The translations under genes and the position numbers were made by a program. A stretch of 64,000 nt of DNA. It comes from Longimicrobiales bacterium (lineage in GTDB: Bacteria > Gemmatimonadota > Gemmatimonadetes > Longimicrobiales > Gaopeijiaceae). The notes beneath the pieces are model-generated. The model made no database searches and was not told the origin of the DNA. It saw nothing but the letters and a program-made list of their open reading frames with translations. Every line of letters begins with the position of its first letter. The first letter of the stretch is position 1. Shown here piece by piece: positions 1-11,957 of the stretch. The stretch is taken from the NCBI GenBank assembly GCA_951813395.1, contig OX638356.1, positions 3,236,501 to 3,300,500 on the forward strand, in the 5' to 3' direction.

Positions 1-129
1 CACCCCACCGTAGATCCGGTGTACGTCCTGCGAGTGCACCACAAGGCTCCGGATGGCCCCGTCGGGGTCCAGGACGGCCGCCGATGTCTCGTCGCACGTG
101 GTCTCGATCCCCAGAATCGGCCTCGTCAA
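1..129 (-). CDS. tsaD: tRNA N6-adenosine threonylcarbamoyltransferase TsaD (N-terminal part, cut by window edge)
   Basis: Only the first 43 codons lie in the window; the gene continues past base 1. The translation carries the TsaD signature [13 protein letters not shown] near residue 7 and ends in HRIYGGV, the start of the family's next conserved block. TsaD transfers the threonylcarbamoyl group to A37 of ANN-decoding tRNAs, working with TsaB and TsaE. The start is TTG at 129. Its last bases overlap the stop of the upstream ybbR-like gene (TTGA), and a GAGGAGG Shine-Dalgarno lies just upstream inside that gene's last codons. It is the last visible gene of the long minus-strand run. Confidence 0.9.
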   Translation of the reverse strand, partial: MTRPILGIETTCDETSAAVLDPDGAIRSLVVHSQDVHRIYGGV

Positions 130-1079
130 GGCTCCTCCTCACGCCGTACCGATACCGAGTCCGAACCGACAACCCCTTCGATCCACTGCGGGATGCCACT
201 CAGGACGATGGGCACCCGGACATCTTCCGCCTCTTCGAGCAAGCGCAGCAGTTCATCGACGGCCGTGACCACGCGCAATCCGAGCGCGGCCGAATCCATC
301 CGCGCCAGCAGCTCGCCGGCCCCGTACAGTGTGACCGCAACGGTGTCGGGATCCACCACCAGATCGCCACCACCCGGGACTGCGACCTGCAACGTCACGA
401 CCCGGCTCTGCTTCGGAGCAACTTCTACGCTCACGGTGGCGGAAACCGGGTTCACCGCCAGTCCTCCAAGGCCTGCGGTATCGAGCGCGACATCGAACCG
501 CCCGGATCCCGTGAGCCGGCTCAGGTCGAAGGGCTCGAGGAATACCGTCTCCAACTCGTCGACGACCGAGGCAGCGCCCCGTACCCTGGTAAAGAGGAGG
601 TTGGCGCGCGGCTCGGACACCATCGCAAGCGAATCCGGCAATGAACCCCTCAGGCGGACCGAAACGGGGATCTCTTCCTCCTTGTTCCTCTCGAACAGCA
701 GCCGCACGGAGCTGGGCGCAAAGTTCTCGATCGTGACGCTGCTCCTGTCGACGTTGCTCACCCAGTCGGGAATCAGCGTGACGACCGAATCCTCGCTCAG
801 GACCGAATCCACGCGGATCACCATTGCGGGCTGAGACATCGCCACGCGTACCAGCTCACCCTGCGGCCCGCTGACGCTCATCTGCACGGTCTGCGGCAGC
901 GGCGCCTCCTTCAGAAACCAGTCACGGTGAACCTGTTCCACCCTGACCTCCACATCGGGTATGGTCAGGCGGCTGACGCGGTCGTCGGTCAGGCGCATGG
1001 TGACCCAAAGCAGCACGGCAAGCGCCAATGCGGCGATCTTGAGCCGCCAGTTGCGAACGATCATCCCCGACAGGGACAC
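126..1079 (-). CDS. YbbR/CdaR-like domain protein
   Basis: Protein of 317 aa with one N-terminal membrane helix (about residues 10-28) followed by several repeated beta-rich YbbR-type modules that would lie outside the membrane. In Firmicutes the homologue CdaR controls the c-di-AMP cyclase CdaA. No cdaA is visible here, so that partner role is only possible. The start is GTG at 1079, three bases after the stop of the tlpA-like gene, with AGGTGA upstream. The stop overlaps the TTG of tsaD. The family call rests on N-terminal topology and the repeated 'V.P..V.V.G' style modules. Confidence 0.75.
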   Translation of the reverse strand: MSLSGMIVRNWRLKIAALALAVLLWVTMRLTDDRVSRLTIPDVEVRVEQVHRDWFLKEAPLPQTVQMSVSGPQGELVRVAMSQPAMVIRVDSVLSEDSVVTLIPDWVSNVDRSSVTIENFAPSSVRLLFERNKEEEIPVSVRLRGSLPDSLAMVSEPRANLLFTRVRGAASVVDELETVFLEPFDLSRLTGSGRFDVALDTAGLGGLAVNPVSATVSVEVAPKQSRVVTLQVAVPGGGDLVVDPDTVAVTLYGAGELLARMDSAALGLRVVTAVDELLRLLEEAEDVRVPIVLSGIPQWIEGVVGSDSVSVRREEEP

Positions 1080-1082
1080 GCT

Positions 1083-1658
1083 TCACCTGGCTCCCGCCAG
1101 GCGGCGAACCAGCGCGATGTTGGACTCCGAATCCCACGCGGTCGGCCCGGCAACCTTCTTGTAGATGACGCCGTCCGGACCGATAACGAACGATTCCGGC
1201 ACGCCCGACGTCTGGTAGAGGTGCTGGATGCCCCCCGACGGATCCAGGAGGACGGGAAACGTCAGCGCCAGATCCCTCGCGAAAGCGACCGGTTCCCCAC
1301 CGACGTTGCCCGACGAATCCACGCTTCCTGCGGGAGCATCGATACTGATGGCCGCAATCTCGAAGTCATCGCGCGAAAACCGGTCGTAGAGACGTTGCAT
1401 GGAGGGCATCTCCTCTCTGCACGGCGCGCACCATGTGGCCCAGACGTTGAGGAGGACGACCTTGCCGCGGAAATCCTCCAGGGTGACCGGGTTCCCCTCG
1501 GCATCGGTCACCTCGAAGCCCGGCGCGGGGTATCCGGACACGACCGGCTGGATACGACCACGGGTCAGCCAGGCTGCCAGGATCACTCCCGCTACAAAGA
1601 CACCGGCCAGGAGGTACGGTGCCCGGTTCCGGATGCTCGCACGGGGTGTTCGGGACAT
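1083..1658 (-). CDS. TlpA/ResA-like membrane-anchored thiol-disulfide oxidoreductase
   Basis: Protein of 191 aa. An N-terminal anchor helix (about 14-32) is followed by a thioredoxin-fold domain with the WCAPC active site (Cys77, Cys80) and the cis-Pro region SGVPESFVI. Such proteins work in the periplasm, for example keeping cytochrome c or other exported proteins reduced; the substrate here is unknown. The start ATG at 1658 overlaps the stop of the PASTA gene (ATGA), which decides against a longer N-terminus in the same frame. No cytochrome c maturation gene is adjacent. Confidence 0.88.
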   Translation of the reverse strand: MSRTPRASIRNRAPYLLAGVFVAGVILAAWLTRGRIQPVVSGYPAPGFEVTDAEGNPVTLEDFRGKVVLLNVWATWCAPCREEMPSMQRLYDRFSRDDFEIAAISIDAPAGSVDSSGNVGGEPVAFARDLALTFPVLLDPSGGIQHLYQTSGVPESFVIGPDGVIYKKVAGPTAWDSESNIALVRRLAGAR

Positions 1659-2485
1659 CACGGCTGCTCTCTCTGCCTGACCATTGCCTGCCCTACCGTC
1701 AGTCGGACGGCGGCTCCGGCCCCGACCTGCGTGTGCGGGACGGGGTGTTGGGCAAACACGCGGTCCACGTTCAATATGCTGTACCGCATGTCGAATCCCG
1801 ACACGACCAGGCCCAGCGTGTCCAGGACCGCGATCGCTTCCTCTATCCACATCCCGGACAGATCGGGTATGGGCAGGGTTGGCGGTCCCAGGCTCACCTC
1901 CAGGCGCACCGCACCCGGCAGTGGCAATTCGGTTCCCGGCACCGGATCGATCTGCAGGACCCGACCTGCCGCGGCTTCGGACTCGACGGTATCCACCTCG
2001 ACCGCGAAGCCGCTTGCCTCAAGGACCCGTGTGGCCCGGCTACCGAGCAGTCGCGTGACGTCCGGCACCGCCCCGATCTCGGGTCCGAGAGAGAGCGTGA
2101 TGCGGACACCCGCGCCCGGGAGCGCGGTCGGGCCCGGCAGAGGACTCTGTCCGATGACGGTGCCGGCCGCAATCACGGGGTGATGTACCGAATCGACCCG
2201 GGCAACGGTCAGACCCGAATCCTCGAGCAGCGCCAGCGCCGGCCCGACAACACGGCCCGCCACATCCGGTACGTCCTGGAGGGACGGAGGGGGCGCACCA
2301 GGGGGAAACAGCAGCCTGGTCGCCACCAGGTATCCCGATATCAAGCCGATCGCCGCAATCGCGATCACCAGCCGGGAGGACTTTCCCAAGGCCGCGGAGG
2401 GCCGCGCCCACCTTGCCGGCCGTGTCCGCCTTGCCGGCCGTGTCCGCCTTGCCCGCCTGCGACGGATCGAGCTGCCCAGGTCCAT
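1658..2485 (-). CDS. PASTA-domain membrane protein without a kinase domain
   Basis: Protein of 275 aa. A short Arg/Pro/Thr-rich cytoplasmic segment contains a tandem repeat (residues about 10-28). It is followed by a transmembrane helix (about 38-60) and three PASTA modules (about 70-135, 137-205, 207-270), the domain that senses uncrosslinked peptidoglycan or muropeptides in PknB-type kinases and PBP2x. There is no kinase or transpeptidase domain. Two starts are possible, GTG 2488 and ATG 2485; both overlap the rsmB stop and I chose the ATG. The stop overlaps the tlpA-like start. A role at the cell wall is inference from the domains. Confidence 0.82.
   Translation of the reverse strand: MDLGSSIRRRRARRTRPARRTRPARWARPSAALGKSSRLVIAIAAIGLISGYLVATRLLFPPGAPPPSLQDVPDVAGRVVGPALALLEDSGLTVARVDSVHHPVIAAGTVIGQSPLPGPTALPGAGVRITLSLGPEIGAVPDVTRLLGSRATRVLEASGFAVEVDTVESEAAAGRVLQIDPVPGTELPLPGAVRLEVSLGPPTLPIPDLSGMWIEEAIAVLDTLGLVVSGFDMRYSILNVDRVFAQHPVPHTQVGAGAAVRLTVGQAMVRQREQP
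2411..2446. repeat. 18-bp perfect tandem repeat, two copies, inside the PASTA gene
   Basis: Two adjacent copies of CCTTGCCGGCCGTGTCCG (2411-2428 and 2429-2446), followed by a third degenerate start (CCTTGCC). It encodes the Arg-Thr-Arg-Pro-Ala repeat in the cytoplasmic N-terminus. The unit is a multiple of three, so copy-number change would keep the frame. Confidence 0.85.
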
Positions 2486-3807
2486 CACCGGTCCATCCGT
2501 CTGAGGCGTGCCGCAAAGGCACCGTCGAATCCGCTCTCGTGCGGCAGTACCTCAAGGCAGCCGTGCGAGTCCAGAAACCGTTCCGGGGCTCTCCCCGGCT
2601 CTACGCGGAAGTCCGGATGCCGTGCTAGAAATCGCTTCACCTGACCCCAGTTCTCCTCTGGCTCAAGGGCACATGTAGCGTAAACCAGGAGCCCGCCGCG
2701 GGGAACCGCAGCCGCCGCGCCTCGAAGGATCCGACGCTGAACATCGGTAAGCACGCGAAGATCCTGCTGGCTCACCCGCCACCGACCGTCGGGGTGTCTT
2801 CGCAGCGTCCCGGTCCCGGTGCACGGTACGTCGACAAGCACCGTCCCGGCTTCGCGAACCGGGGGGAAACGGGCGTCCGCCACCACCAGCCACGCTCGGG
2901 CAGCCAGGCGCCGTCTGGCTTCCGACACCCTGGCAAGGCGTTTCCGGGAGCGGTCCGCGGCAACCACGCCGGCCGCAATATCGGTCAGTGCCATCGCCTT
3001 TCCCCCCGGGGCGGCGCAGAGGTCCGCCACCACCGACCCCGGATCCGGCGACGTGTAGTCCACCACCAGCGATGCCGCCGGGTCCTGGATGACTCCGGGA
3101 ACGATCCGGAGCGCGTCACCGGGATCAACCCCCCGGCGCAGTCGACACGCCGACGCTCCGTTCGTGACCGACGCCTCCAGGCCCGCCTCGCCAAGGGCGT
3201 GCCCGGCTTGCGCCGCATCCATGCCCACCGGACGCAGGTAGACCGCCGGCTCCCTGTTGTTCGCGTCGACCAGCCGGCGCGCCGCCCCCTCCCCGAAGTG
3301 CCGGATCCACCTGCGCACCATCCAGCCGGGATGCGATCCCCAGGTCTCGAGGTGCCCCGCAAGGTCCTCCGCCGGATCGGGGAACGCCTGGTGCCCGTAA
3401 CGCGAGGCAGCCACCTTTCTCAACACCGCGTTCACGAGTCCGGCAGCCCCTCGCTTCCGCGTCCCCTTGACCTGCGCCACCGCCTGCGACACGGCGGCAT
3501 AGTCCGGCACCCCGCCCATCTCCAGGATCTGATAGGCGCCCATGCGCAACGCGGTACGCACCTCCGGATCGAGCTCGTTCACGGGACGACCGCAGTGCCG
3601 TTCGAGAACGCTGTCGATCCTTCCCCTCAGCCGCACGGTTCCATAGACCAGCGTGCGGATCCAGGCCCGCCTCGGCGAGGCAGGGGCGCCCGATGTCTCC
3701 CATGCCAGGTCGAGCCGGCGTCCGGATTCGACCCGTTCCAGAATGGATACCGCCAGGAGCCTTTCGGGCGACGGCCCGTGCCCCGATCGCCGCCGTGCGC
3801 GGCGCAC
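2485..3807 (-). CDS. rsmB: 16S rRNA m5C967 methyltransferase RsmB
   Basis: Protein of 440 aa, the usual RsmB length. An N-terminal NusB-like RNA-binding domain (about 10-145) is followed by a Fmu/Nol1 methyltransferase domain. The SAM site is LCAAPGGKAMAL. The two m5C-transferase cysteines are in DVPCTGTGTL (catalytic motif IV, PC) and YATCALEPEEN (motif VI, TC). The start GTG at 3807 lies 3 bases after the thiG stop; the same frame stays open far upstream through thiG, but that part is antisense-like shadow. The stop overlaps the start of the PASTA gene. Confidence 0.93.
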   Translation of the reverse strand: MRRARRRSGHGPSPERLLAVSILERVESGRRLDLAWETSGAPASPRRAWIRTLVYGTVRLRGRIDSVLERHCGRPVNELDPEVRTALRMGAYQILEMGGVPDYAAVSQAVAQVKGTRKRGAAGLVNAVLRKVAASRYGHQAFPDPAEDLAGHLETWGSHPGWMVRRWIRHFGEGAARRLVDANNREPAVYLRPVGMDAAQAGHALGEAGLEASVTNGASACRLRRGVDPGDALRIVPGVIQDPAASLVVDYTSPDPGSVVADLCAAPGGKAMALTDIAAGVVAADRSRKRLARVSEARRRLAARAWLVVADARFPPVREAGTVLVDVPCTGTGTLRRHPDGRWRVSQQDLRVLTDVQRRILRGAAAAVPRGGLLVYATCALEPEENWGQVKRFLARHPDFRVEPGRAPERFLDSHGCLEVLPHESGFDGAFAARLRRMDR

Positions 3808-3809
3808 GG

Positions 3810-4598
3810 TCAGGCGCTCTCCCGGTCGAGCATTCCCGCTGCAGGCGACGATGGCACCGCGATCTCGCGCGACTGCATTCGCCCCGCCAGGTAGGCTTCC
3901 CTTCCCGCCCGCACGGAGAGCTCCATCGCACGGGCCATGCCGACGGGGTCGTCCGCGGCCGCGATGGCCGTATTCATGAGCACGCCGTCGACGCCCTGTT
4001 CCATGGTCACGCACGCGTCGGAAGCCGTACCCACGCCCGCGTCCACGATGACCGGCACCGAAAGACGCCGCTTGATCTCCCGAATGTAGTACGGATTGAC
4101 CACCCCCAGGCCACTGCCGATCGGGCTGGCCAGGGGCATGACGGCCACGCAGCCCGCGTCTTCGAGCCGCATGGCCGTGATCAGGTCGTCGTTGGTATAG
4201 GCCATGACCTTGAAGCCGTCCGCCACCAGTTCGACCGCGGCCTCCAGCGTTGCGGCGGTATCGGGGAGCAGGGTCTGCTCGTCGCCGATGACTTCCAGCT
4301 TGACCCAGTCGTTGAGCCCGGCGGCGCGCCCGAGCCGCGCATAGCGCAGGGCATCGGCCACCGTGTAGCATCCCGCGGTGTTCGGCAGGAGGAAGTAGCG
4401 CGAGGGGTCGAGGTGGTGGAGGATTCCCTCTTCGCGGCTGCGGTCCAGGTCGACCCTCCGCACGGCCACCGTCACCATCTCCGCCCTGCTGGCGCGGATC
4501 GCGGCGACCATCTCGCCGTTGCTGCGGTACTTCCCGGTCCCCACAATCAGCCGCGAGGCAAAGCTGTGCCCTCCGATCACGAACGAACTGTCCTTCAC
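3810..4598 (-). CDS. thiG: Thiazole synthase ThiG
   Basis: Protein of 262 aa with a TIM-barrel fold. It builds the thiazole phosphate of thiamin from 1-deoxyxylulose 5-phosphate, the ThiS thiocarboxylate and dehydroglycine. The Schiff-base lysine is Lys100 in DWVKLEVIGD. Other conserved blocks are LIVGTGKY near residue 18, PNTAGC near 72 and the phosphate-binding PIGSGLG. It follows thiS after 6 bases, and thiE precedes thiS. No thiC, thiD or glycine oxidase (thiO/thiH) is visible in the window. Confidence 0.95.
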   Translation of the reverse strand: MKDSSFVIGGHSFASRLIVGTGKYRSNGEMVAAIRASRAEMVTVAVRRVDLDRSREEGILHHLDPSRYFLLPNTAGCYTVADALRYARLGRAAGLNDWVKLEVIGDEQTLLPDTAATLEAAVELVADGFKVMAYTNDDLITAMRLEDAGCVAVMPLASPIGSGLGVVNPYYIREIKRRLSVPVIVDAGVGTASDACVTMEQGVDGVLMNTAIAAADDPVGMARAMELSVRAGREAYLAGRMQSREIAVPSSPAAGMLDRESA

Positions 4599-4604
4599 CC
4601 CCTG

Positions 4605-4871
4605 CTACCCTCCTCCGACGAAGTGCACGAGTTCAATCCGATCGCCTTCCCCGACCTCCGTGCCCGAGAGCGCGCCACGGGCGAGAATCCGGCGGTTGTG
4701 CTCCACCACGACCATGCCCGGATCCAGCTTCAACTGCCGCAACAGCGCTCTGACGCTCATGCCCGCCTCAACCGACCGGGGCCGGCCGTTCAGCATGATG
4801 GACACTTCCCGGCGCCCGCGGCCGACCACGGTCGCTCCGGCTTCCCCGTCGCCATGCCCTGTTGTCGTCAC
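4605..4871 (-). CDS. thiS: Sulfur carrier protein ThiS
   Basis: Ubiquitin-like sulfur carrier whose C-terminus FVGGG is the activated Gly-Gly end that is thiocarboxylated and feeds ThiG. The conserved core runs from IMLNGRP to the C-terminus (about 64 aa). Three starts are possible: GTG 4871, with a strong GGGAGG seven bases upstream; GTG 4805; and ATG 4796. I give 4871 because of its Shine-Dalgarno. This adds an unusual 22-25 residue N-terminal extension, so the shorter start remains possible. Confidence 0.85.
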   Translation of the reverse strand: MTTTGHGDGEAGATVVGRGRREVSIMLNGRPRSVEAGMSVRALLRQLKLDPGMVVVEHNRRILARGALSGTEVGEGDRIELVHFVGGG

Positions 4872-4938
4872 GGTGCCGCCTCCCTGTCCAGCGCCGCCTT
4901 GCCGTTCCGCAGACACCGAGCGGCCCGGACTCGCGTCG

Positions 4939-5610
4939 TCACGGTGCAAAGTGCCTGTCCAGCACCTCAAGGTAGCGACTCACCGCGTCGGGCGGACGGT
5001 CCGCCGACCACACACCGCTCAGGACGACCACTCCGTGCGCGCCCTCGTCGAGGACGTTCGGCAGCGTGGCCGGCAGGATTCCCCCGATGGCAAGCACGGG
5101 AACGCTGGCCAGCCGCACGGTATCGGCCACCGCCGCGGGCCCCAGGGGCTCACGGCCCGGGTGCGAGGGAGTCGCATGGACCGCCCCCAGCACAAGGTAG
5201 TCGAGAACATCCGCGGTGAACTTCGAAGCTTGTCGGGGGTCGTGGACCGATCTTCCGACCCGGAACCCCGCTGCGCCCATCGCCGCGCTGCCGGCCACCT
5301 GCCGCGCGTCGCCGGGCGCGAGCGAATCCTCGCGCAGGTGGACGCCGCCGGCCCCCGCCGCAAGCGCCACGTCAAGGCGGTCGTTGACCACCGCCAACGA
5401 TCCGGTCGCGCGCGCGCTTTCCGCCAACCATTGCGCCACCTCGAAGAGCCGGGCCGTGTGCACGGTCCGCGCCCGCAGGTGGACCGCGATCGACCGGGCT
5501 CCGGCCCGGAGGATCGGGCCGATCCGCTCCCGATAGTCGGCCGCCGCGATGATTCCGTCACCCGCGATGACGTGCAGCCGCGGCAGATCCGTCCCTGATC
5601 GCTCTCGCAC
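4939..5610 (-). CDS. thiE: Thiamin phosphate synthase / TenI family protein
   Basis: Protein of 223 aa with the ThiE/TenI TIM-barrel pattern: VVNDRLDVALAAGAGGVHL, then VGRSVHDPRQA, then the GAVHATPSHPG loop and an AIGGI glycine block. ThiE joins HMP pyrophosphate and thiazole phosphate; TenI tautomerises the thiazole. The usual pyrophosphate-binding QLR.K is HLRAR here, and GQDD is REDS. I therefore cannot separate ThiE from a TenI-like thiazole tautomerase. The start is GTG at 5610, four bases after the fmt stop. Position next to thiS-thiG supports a thiamin role. Confidence 0.78.
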   Translation of the reverse strand: MRERSGTDLPRLHVIAGDGIIAAADYRERIGPILRAGARSIAVHLRARTVHTARLFEVAQWLAESARATGSLAVVNDRLDVALAAGAGGVHLREDSLAPGDARQVAGSAAMGAAGFRVGRSVHDPRQASKFTADVLDYLVLGAVHATPSHPGREPLGPAAVADTVRLASVPVLAIGGILPATLPNVLDEGAHGVVVLSGVWSADRPPDAVSRYLEVLDRHFAP

Positions 5611-5614
5611 TCGT

Positions 5615-6604
5615 CTACTCGAAGCGATCCCCGACCCGGGGTCCCCTGCCCCGAATCCATGCGGCCGCTTCCATGCGCCGCTTTCCGGGCGGCTGGACCT
5701 CCGCAACGCGTATCACCCCGTCTCCCGCCGCAACGACGAGCCCGCGCCTGGGATCGGCCTCCACGACGCACCCCGGGTCGCACGGCCCCACGGACCCCTG
5801 CGCACCGGAAGCACCCTCGCCGCTCGGCTCATCGCCGCTCCGGACCTCCGCCCCGGCCACCTCCGGCGCAAAGAGCTTGACCGGCTGAGCGCGCCAGAGA
5901 GTCCACGCGCCCGGCACGTCGTCCATGGCCCTCACCAGCCGCGCCACCTCGATCCGGCCGCGCCCCCAGTCGATGCGTGCCGACGACCGGACGACCTTGG
6001 GCGCGAAGGTGGCCAGCGCATGGTCCTGGTCCACCTCGTCGACCGGCCCCGCCTCGAGCAGTGCCAGCGTCTCCGCGAGCACGGACGCACCCAGCGCGGA
6101 GAGCCGGGCCGAGAGCAGCGCGGACGTATCCGCCGGGCCGATGGGACACTCCGCCTTGGCGAGGATCGGGCCCGCATCCATCTCCTCCACCATGCGCATC
6201 ACCGTGACGCCGGTTACCGTGTGGCCGCGCGCGATGGCCCAGTTGATCGGCGCCGCTCCCCGCAGGGCCGGCAGAAGCGACGCATGGACGTTGATCGACC
6301 CCAGCGGCGGCACATCGAGCACAGCCCGCGAGAGGATCCGTCCGTAGGCGACCACTACCGAGATGTCGGGGTCAAGCGAGCGGAGCTCCTCCAGGAAGGC
6401 GCCGTCCCGAGGATCCTCGGGAGTCAGCACGCGGTGGGCACGAGCCTGCGCGTAGCTCGCAACCGGCGACGGAGCGGGCTTCCGCCCCCGCCCCCGTGGA
6501 CGCTCGGGCCGCGTGACCACGCCGACGATGCTGTGGCCCGCGCGCTCCACCGCTCGCAGTGACGGGATCGTGAAGTCGGGCGTGCCCCAGAAGAGGACGC
6601 GCAC
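5615..6604 (-). CDS. fmt: Methionyl-tRNA formyltransferase
   Basis: Protein of 329 aa. It formylates initiator Met-tRNA with 10-formyl-THF. The catalytic triad is visible as Asn105 and His107 in INVHASLLP and Asp143 in MDAGPI, matching E. coli N106/H108/D144. It also has the SLLPALRGAAPI substrate loop and a C-terminal OB-like tRNA-binding domain. It lies just downstream of def, the deformylase that removes the same group, a common pairing. Confidence 0.95.
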   Translation of the reverse strand: MRVLFWGTPDFTIPSLRAVERAGHSIVGVVTRPERPRGRGRKPAPSPVASYAQARAHRVLTPEDPRDGAFLEELRSLDPDISVVVAYGRILSRAVLDVPPLGSINVHASLLPALRGAAPINWAIARGHTVTGVTVMRMVEEMDAGPILAKAECPIGPADTSALLSARLSALGASVLAETLALLEAGPVDEVDQDHALATFAPKVVRSSARIDWGRGRIEVARLVRAMDDVPGAWTLWRAQPVKLFAPEVAGAEVRSGDEPSGEGASGAQGSVGPCDPGCVVEADPRRGLVVAAGDGVIRVAEVQPPGKRRMEAAAWIRGRGPRVGDRFE

Positions 6605-6610
6605 GCCCGG

Positions 6611-7120
6611 TCAGCTCCGGTCCCTGTTCTTCCGCCACTTCCTGAGGAGGATTCCTCGCTTCAGCGGCGAAAGCCGGTCGATGAACAACACGCCGTCCAG
6701 GTGATCGACCTCGTGCTGCAGCGCCCTGGCCAACAGGCCGTTCGCCTCGATCCGGACGGGCTCGCCACCGGGAGACAGCGCCTCGACAGCGATTTCCAGG
6801 GGGCGGGTGACCGCCTCTTCCAGCCCGGGAATGCTCAGGCACCCTTCCGTCTCCGTGCCGGTCTCGCGGCTCGACTCGACGATGACGGGATTGACCAGGG
6901 CGTGTACGTGCCTTTCCTCACCCTCGTCGGCTACGTCCACCACCAGAATCCGTTGCGAGACGCCCACCTGGGGCGCCGCGAGACCGATCCCCTCCGCGTC
7001 GTACATGGTCTCGAACATGTCCCGAATCAGGAGCCGGATCTCGTCCGTCACCGTGTCGACGGGGGATGCCTTCTCGCGAAGGATCCTCGCCCCCATGATC
7101 TCGATTTCGAGTACCGCCAC
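6611..7120 (-). CDS. def: Peptide deformylase
   Basis: Protein of 169 aa with all three deformylase motifs: GIGLAAPQVG (44-53), EGCLSIPG (metal ligand Cys94) and QHEVDHLDG (metal ligands His136 and His140, catalytic Glu137). It removes the formyl group from nascent proteins. fmt begins 6 bases after its stop; yajC lies upstream. Confidence 0.96.
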   Translation of the reverse strand: MAVLEIEIMGARILREKASPVDTVTDEIRLLIRDMFETMYDAEGIGLAAPQVGVSQRILVVDVADEGEERHVHALVNPVIVESSRETGTETEGCLSIPGLEEAVTRPLEIAVEALSPGGEPVRIEANGLLARALQHEVDHLDGVLFIDRLSPLKRGILLRKWRKNRDRS

Positions 7121-7129
7121 GTGACCGGC

Positions 7130-7480
7130 CTACTTCGTGGCGCCCTCGTCCTCGGTCTTGCGCGCGATGTGCGCACGGTCGACCACGAGGCGCGTGTTCT
7201 CCCCGCTCCTGATCGTGAGCTCCGTGTCGGTCGCATGCACGATCACCCCGATGATGCCGCCGTTGGTCATCACGCGGTCACCCTTCGACAGCGTCTGCAG
7301 CATCTGCCGGTGCCGCTTCCGCTCCTTCTGCTGGGGTCTGATCAGAATGAAGTAGAAGATGGCGATCATCAGAACGATCTGAAAAAGAAACACGGTCATG
7401 TTGTTGCCGCCCTCGCGGGGAACCAGCGGGGGCGACGCCATGAGCATGTGCGCCGAGGCTGCGGCCGTATGCAGTGACAA
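7130..7480 (-). CDS. yajC: Preprotein translocase subunit YajC
   Basis: Small inner-membrane protein (up to 116 aa) with one transmembrane helix (about 30-47) followed by the YajC hallmark FYFILIRPQQKERKRH and a hydrophilic domain with GDRVMTNGG. YajC associates with SecDF. The farthest start is TTG at 7480; ATG at 7447, 7441 or 7399 are alternatives, so the N-terminus is uncertain. It lies between tgt and def, matching the common tgt-yajC order. Confidence 0.9.
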   Translation of the reverse strand: MSLHTAAASAHMLMASPPLVPREGGNNMTVFLFQIVLMIAIFYFILIRPQQKERKRHRQMLQTLSKGDRVMTNGGIIGVIVHATDTELTIRSGENTRLVVDRAHIARKTEDEGATK

Positions 7481-7504
7481 GTGTCTTCGTCCTCTGAACT
7501 GGGG

Positions 7505-10803
<3,299 letters not shown>

Positions 10804-10821
10804 TTCGCAACGCGGTCCCCT

Positions 10822-11424
10822 CTACCCTCCCGAGCCGGAAGCGCGGCTGGCGAGCACCCGCCGCACGAGCTCTTCCGTCGTATCGGCGCCGTCGCCGCCG
10901 GAAGCGTCGCGCACGGCCGCATCGGCGTCCGCGAAGGAGTATCCGAGACTGATCAGGGCCGCCACCGCCTCTCCTGCCGCGCCGCCGTCCGGCGCGTCCC
11001 CCGTCTCCGCCACGGCAATGTCGCGGACCTTGTCGGACAACTCCAGGATCACGCGTTCGGCCGTCTTCTTGCCCAGCCCGCTGACCTGGACGAGGACCTT
11101 GGTGTCCTGCTCGGCGATGGCCCTCGCAAGCCTGCCGGCATGGTACGCGCTCATCATGGCGAGAGCCAGCCGGGGGCCGATCTTCTGGACGGTCAGGAGC
11201 CGCAGGAAGAGGACGCGTTCACGGGTGTCGAGGAATCCGTACAGGCTGGGCACATCGTCGCGCACGATATATGCGGTGAGGAGTTCCAGTTCGGCGCCCT
11301 GGGCCGGAAGGCGATTGAACACCGTTAGTGGAACGTGCACCTCGTACACGACCCCCGCCCCCGTGTCCACCTCGATCCGGTCGACGTCGAGACCGACCAG
11401 GCGGCCGCGGATACGGCTGATCAA
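10822..11424 (-). CDS. ruvA: Holliday junction DNA-binding protein RuvA
   Basis: Protein of 200 aa. The N-terminal OB domain begins ISRIRGRLVGL, helix-hairpin-helix motifs (LLTVQKIGPRLAL and VSGLGKKTAERVI) follow, and a C-terminal domain III contacts RuvB. The start is TTG at 11424, overlapping the ruvC stop (TTGA). The open frame upstream of that is shadow within ruvC. Confidence 0.95.
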   Translation of the reverse strand: MISRIRGRLVGLDVDRIEVDTGAGVVYEVHVPLTVFNRLPAQGAELELLTAYIVRDDVPSLYGFLDTRERVLFLRLLTVQKIGPRLALAMMSAYHAGRLARAIAEQDTKVLVQVSGLGKKTAERVILELSDKVRDIAVAETGDAPDGGAAGEAVAALISLGYSFADADAAVRDASGGDGADTTEELVRRVLASRASGSGG

Positions 11425-11957
11425 GAGGCCACCCGGGAAGAGGGCGCGCCCTGCGGGAGCGGCCCCGTGTACGCGTGGCAAAGCGCGGCCGCGATTCCGT
11501 CGGCCGCATCGCTCGGCTTCGGGTCCGACCTGAGGCGCAGGTGGCGGCGCACCATGTACGCGACCTGTTGCTTCGTCGCGGACCCCGTGCCGGTCACCGC
11601 GCGCTTGATCGCACGAGGCGCGTACTCGGCCACTTCGACGCCGCACCGGGCCGCCGCCACGATGATCGCGCCGCGCGCCTGCCCCAGCGTCATCGCACTC
11701 CGCACGTTCTTCCCGTAAAACGCGCTCTCGATCGACACAACGGCAGGACCCAATCGCGCGATCAGCTCCTCGACGCCCTCGTGGATCTCGAGCAGCCGCA
11801 CCACAAGGGACGCCCGGGGCGAGGTCCGGATCACCCCGCACTCGAGCAGCTCCGCGCGGCGCCTGGAGTCGACCGCAACCGCCCCGAACCCCGTCACCGC
11901 CGTTCCGGGATCGATGCCGAGCAGTACGCAGCCTCCCGGACCGGCGCCGGTGTTCAC
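11421..11957 (-). CDS. ruvC: Crossover junction endodeoxyribonuclease RuvC
   Basis: Protein of 178 aa with an RNase H-like fold. The acidic metal ligands are Asp16 (LLGIDPGTA), Glu77 (SIESAFYG) and the C-terminal Asp150/Asp153 (SDAADGIA). It resolves Holliday junctions delivered by RuvAB. The start GTG at 11957 overlaps the yebC stop (GTGA). Confidence 0.95.
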   Translation of the reverse strand: MNTGAGPGGCVLLGIDPGTAVTGFGAVAVDSRRRAELLECGVIRTSPRASLVVRLLEIHEGVEELIARLGPAVVSIESAFYGKNVRSAMTLGQARGAIIVAAARCGVEVAEYAPRAIKRAVTGTGSATKQQVAYMVRRHLRLRSDPKPSDAADGIAAALCHAYTGPLPQGAPSSRVAS

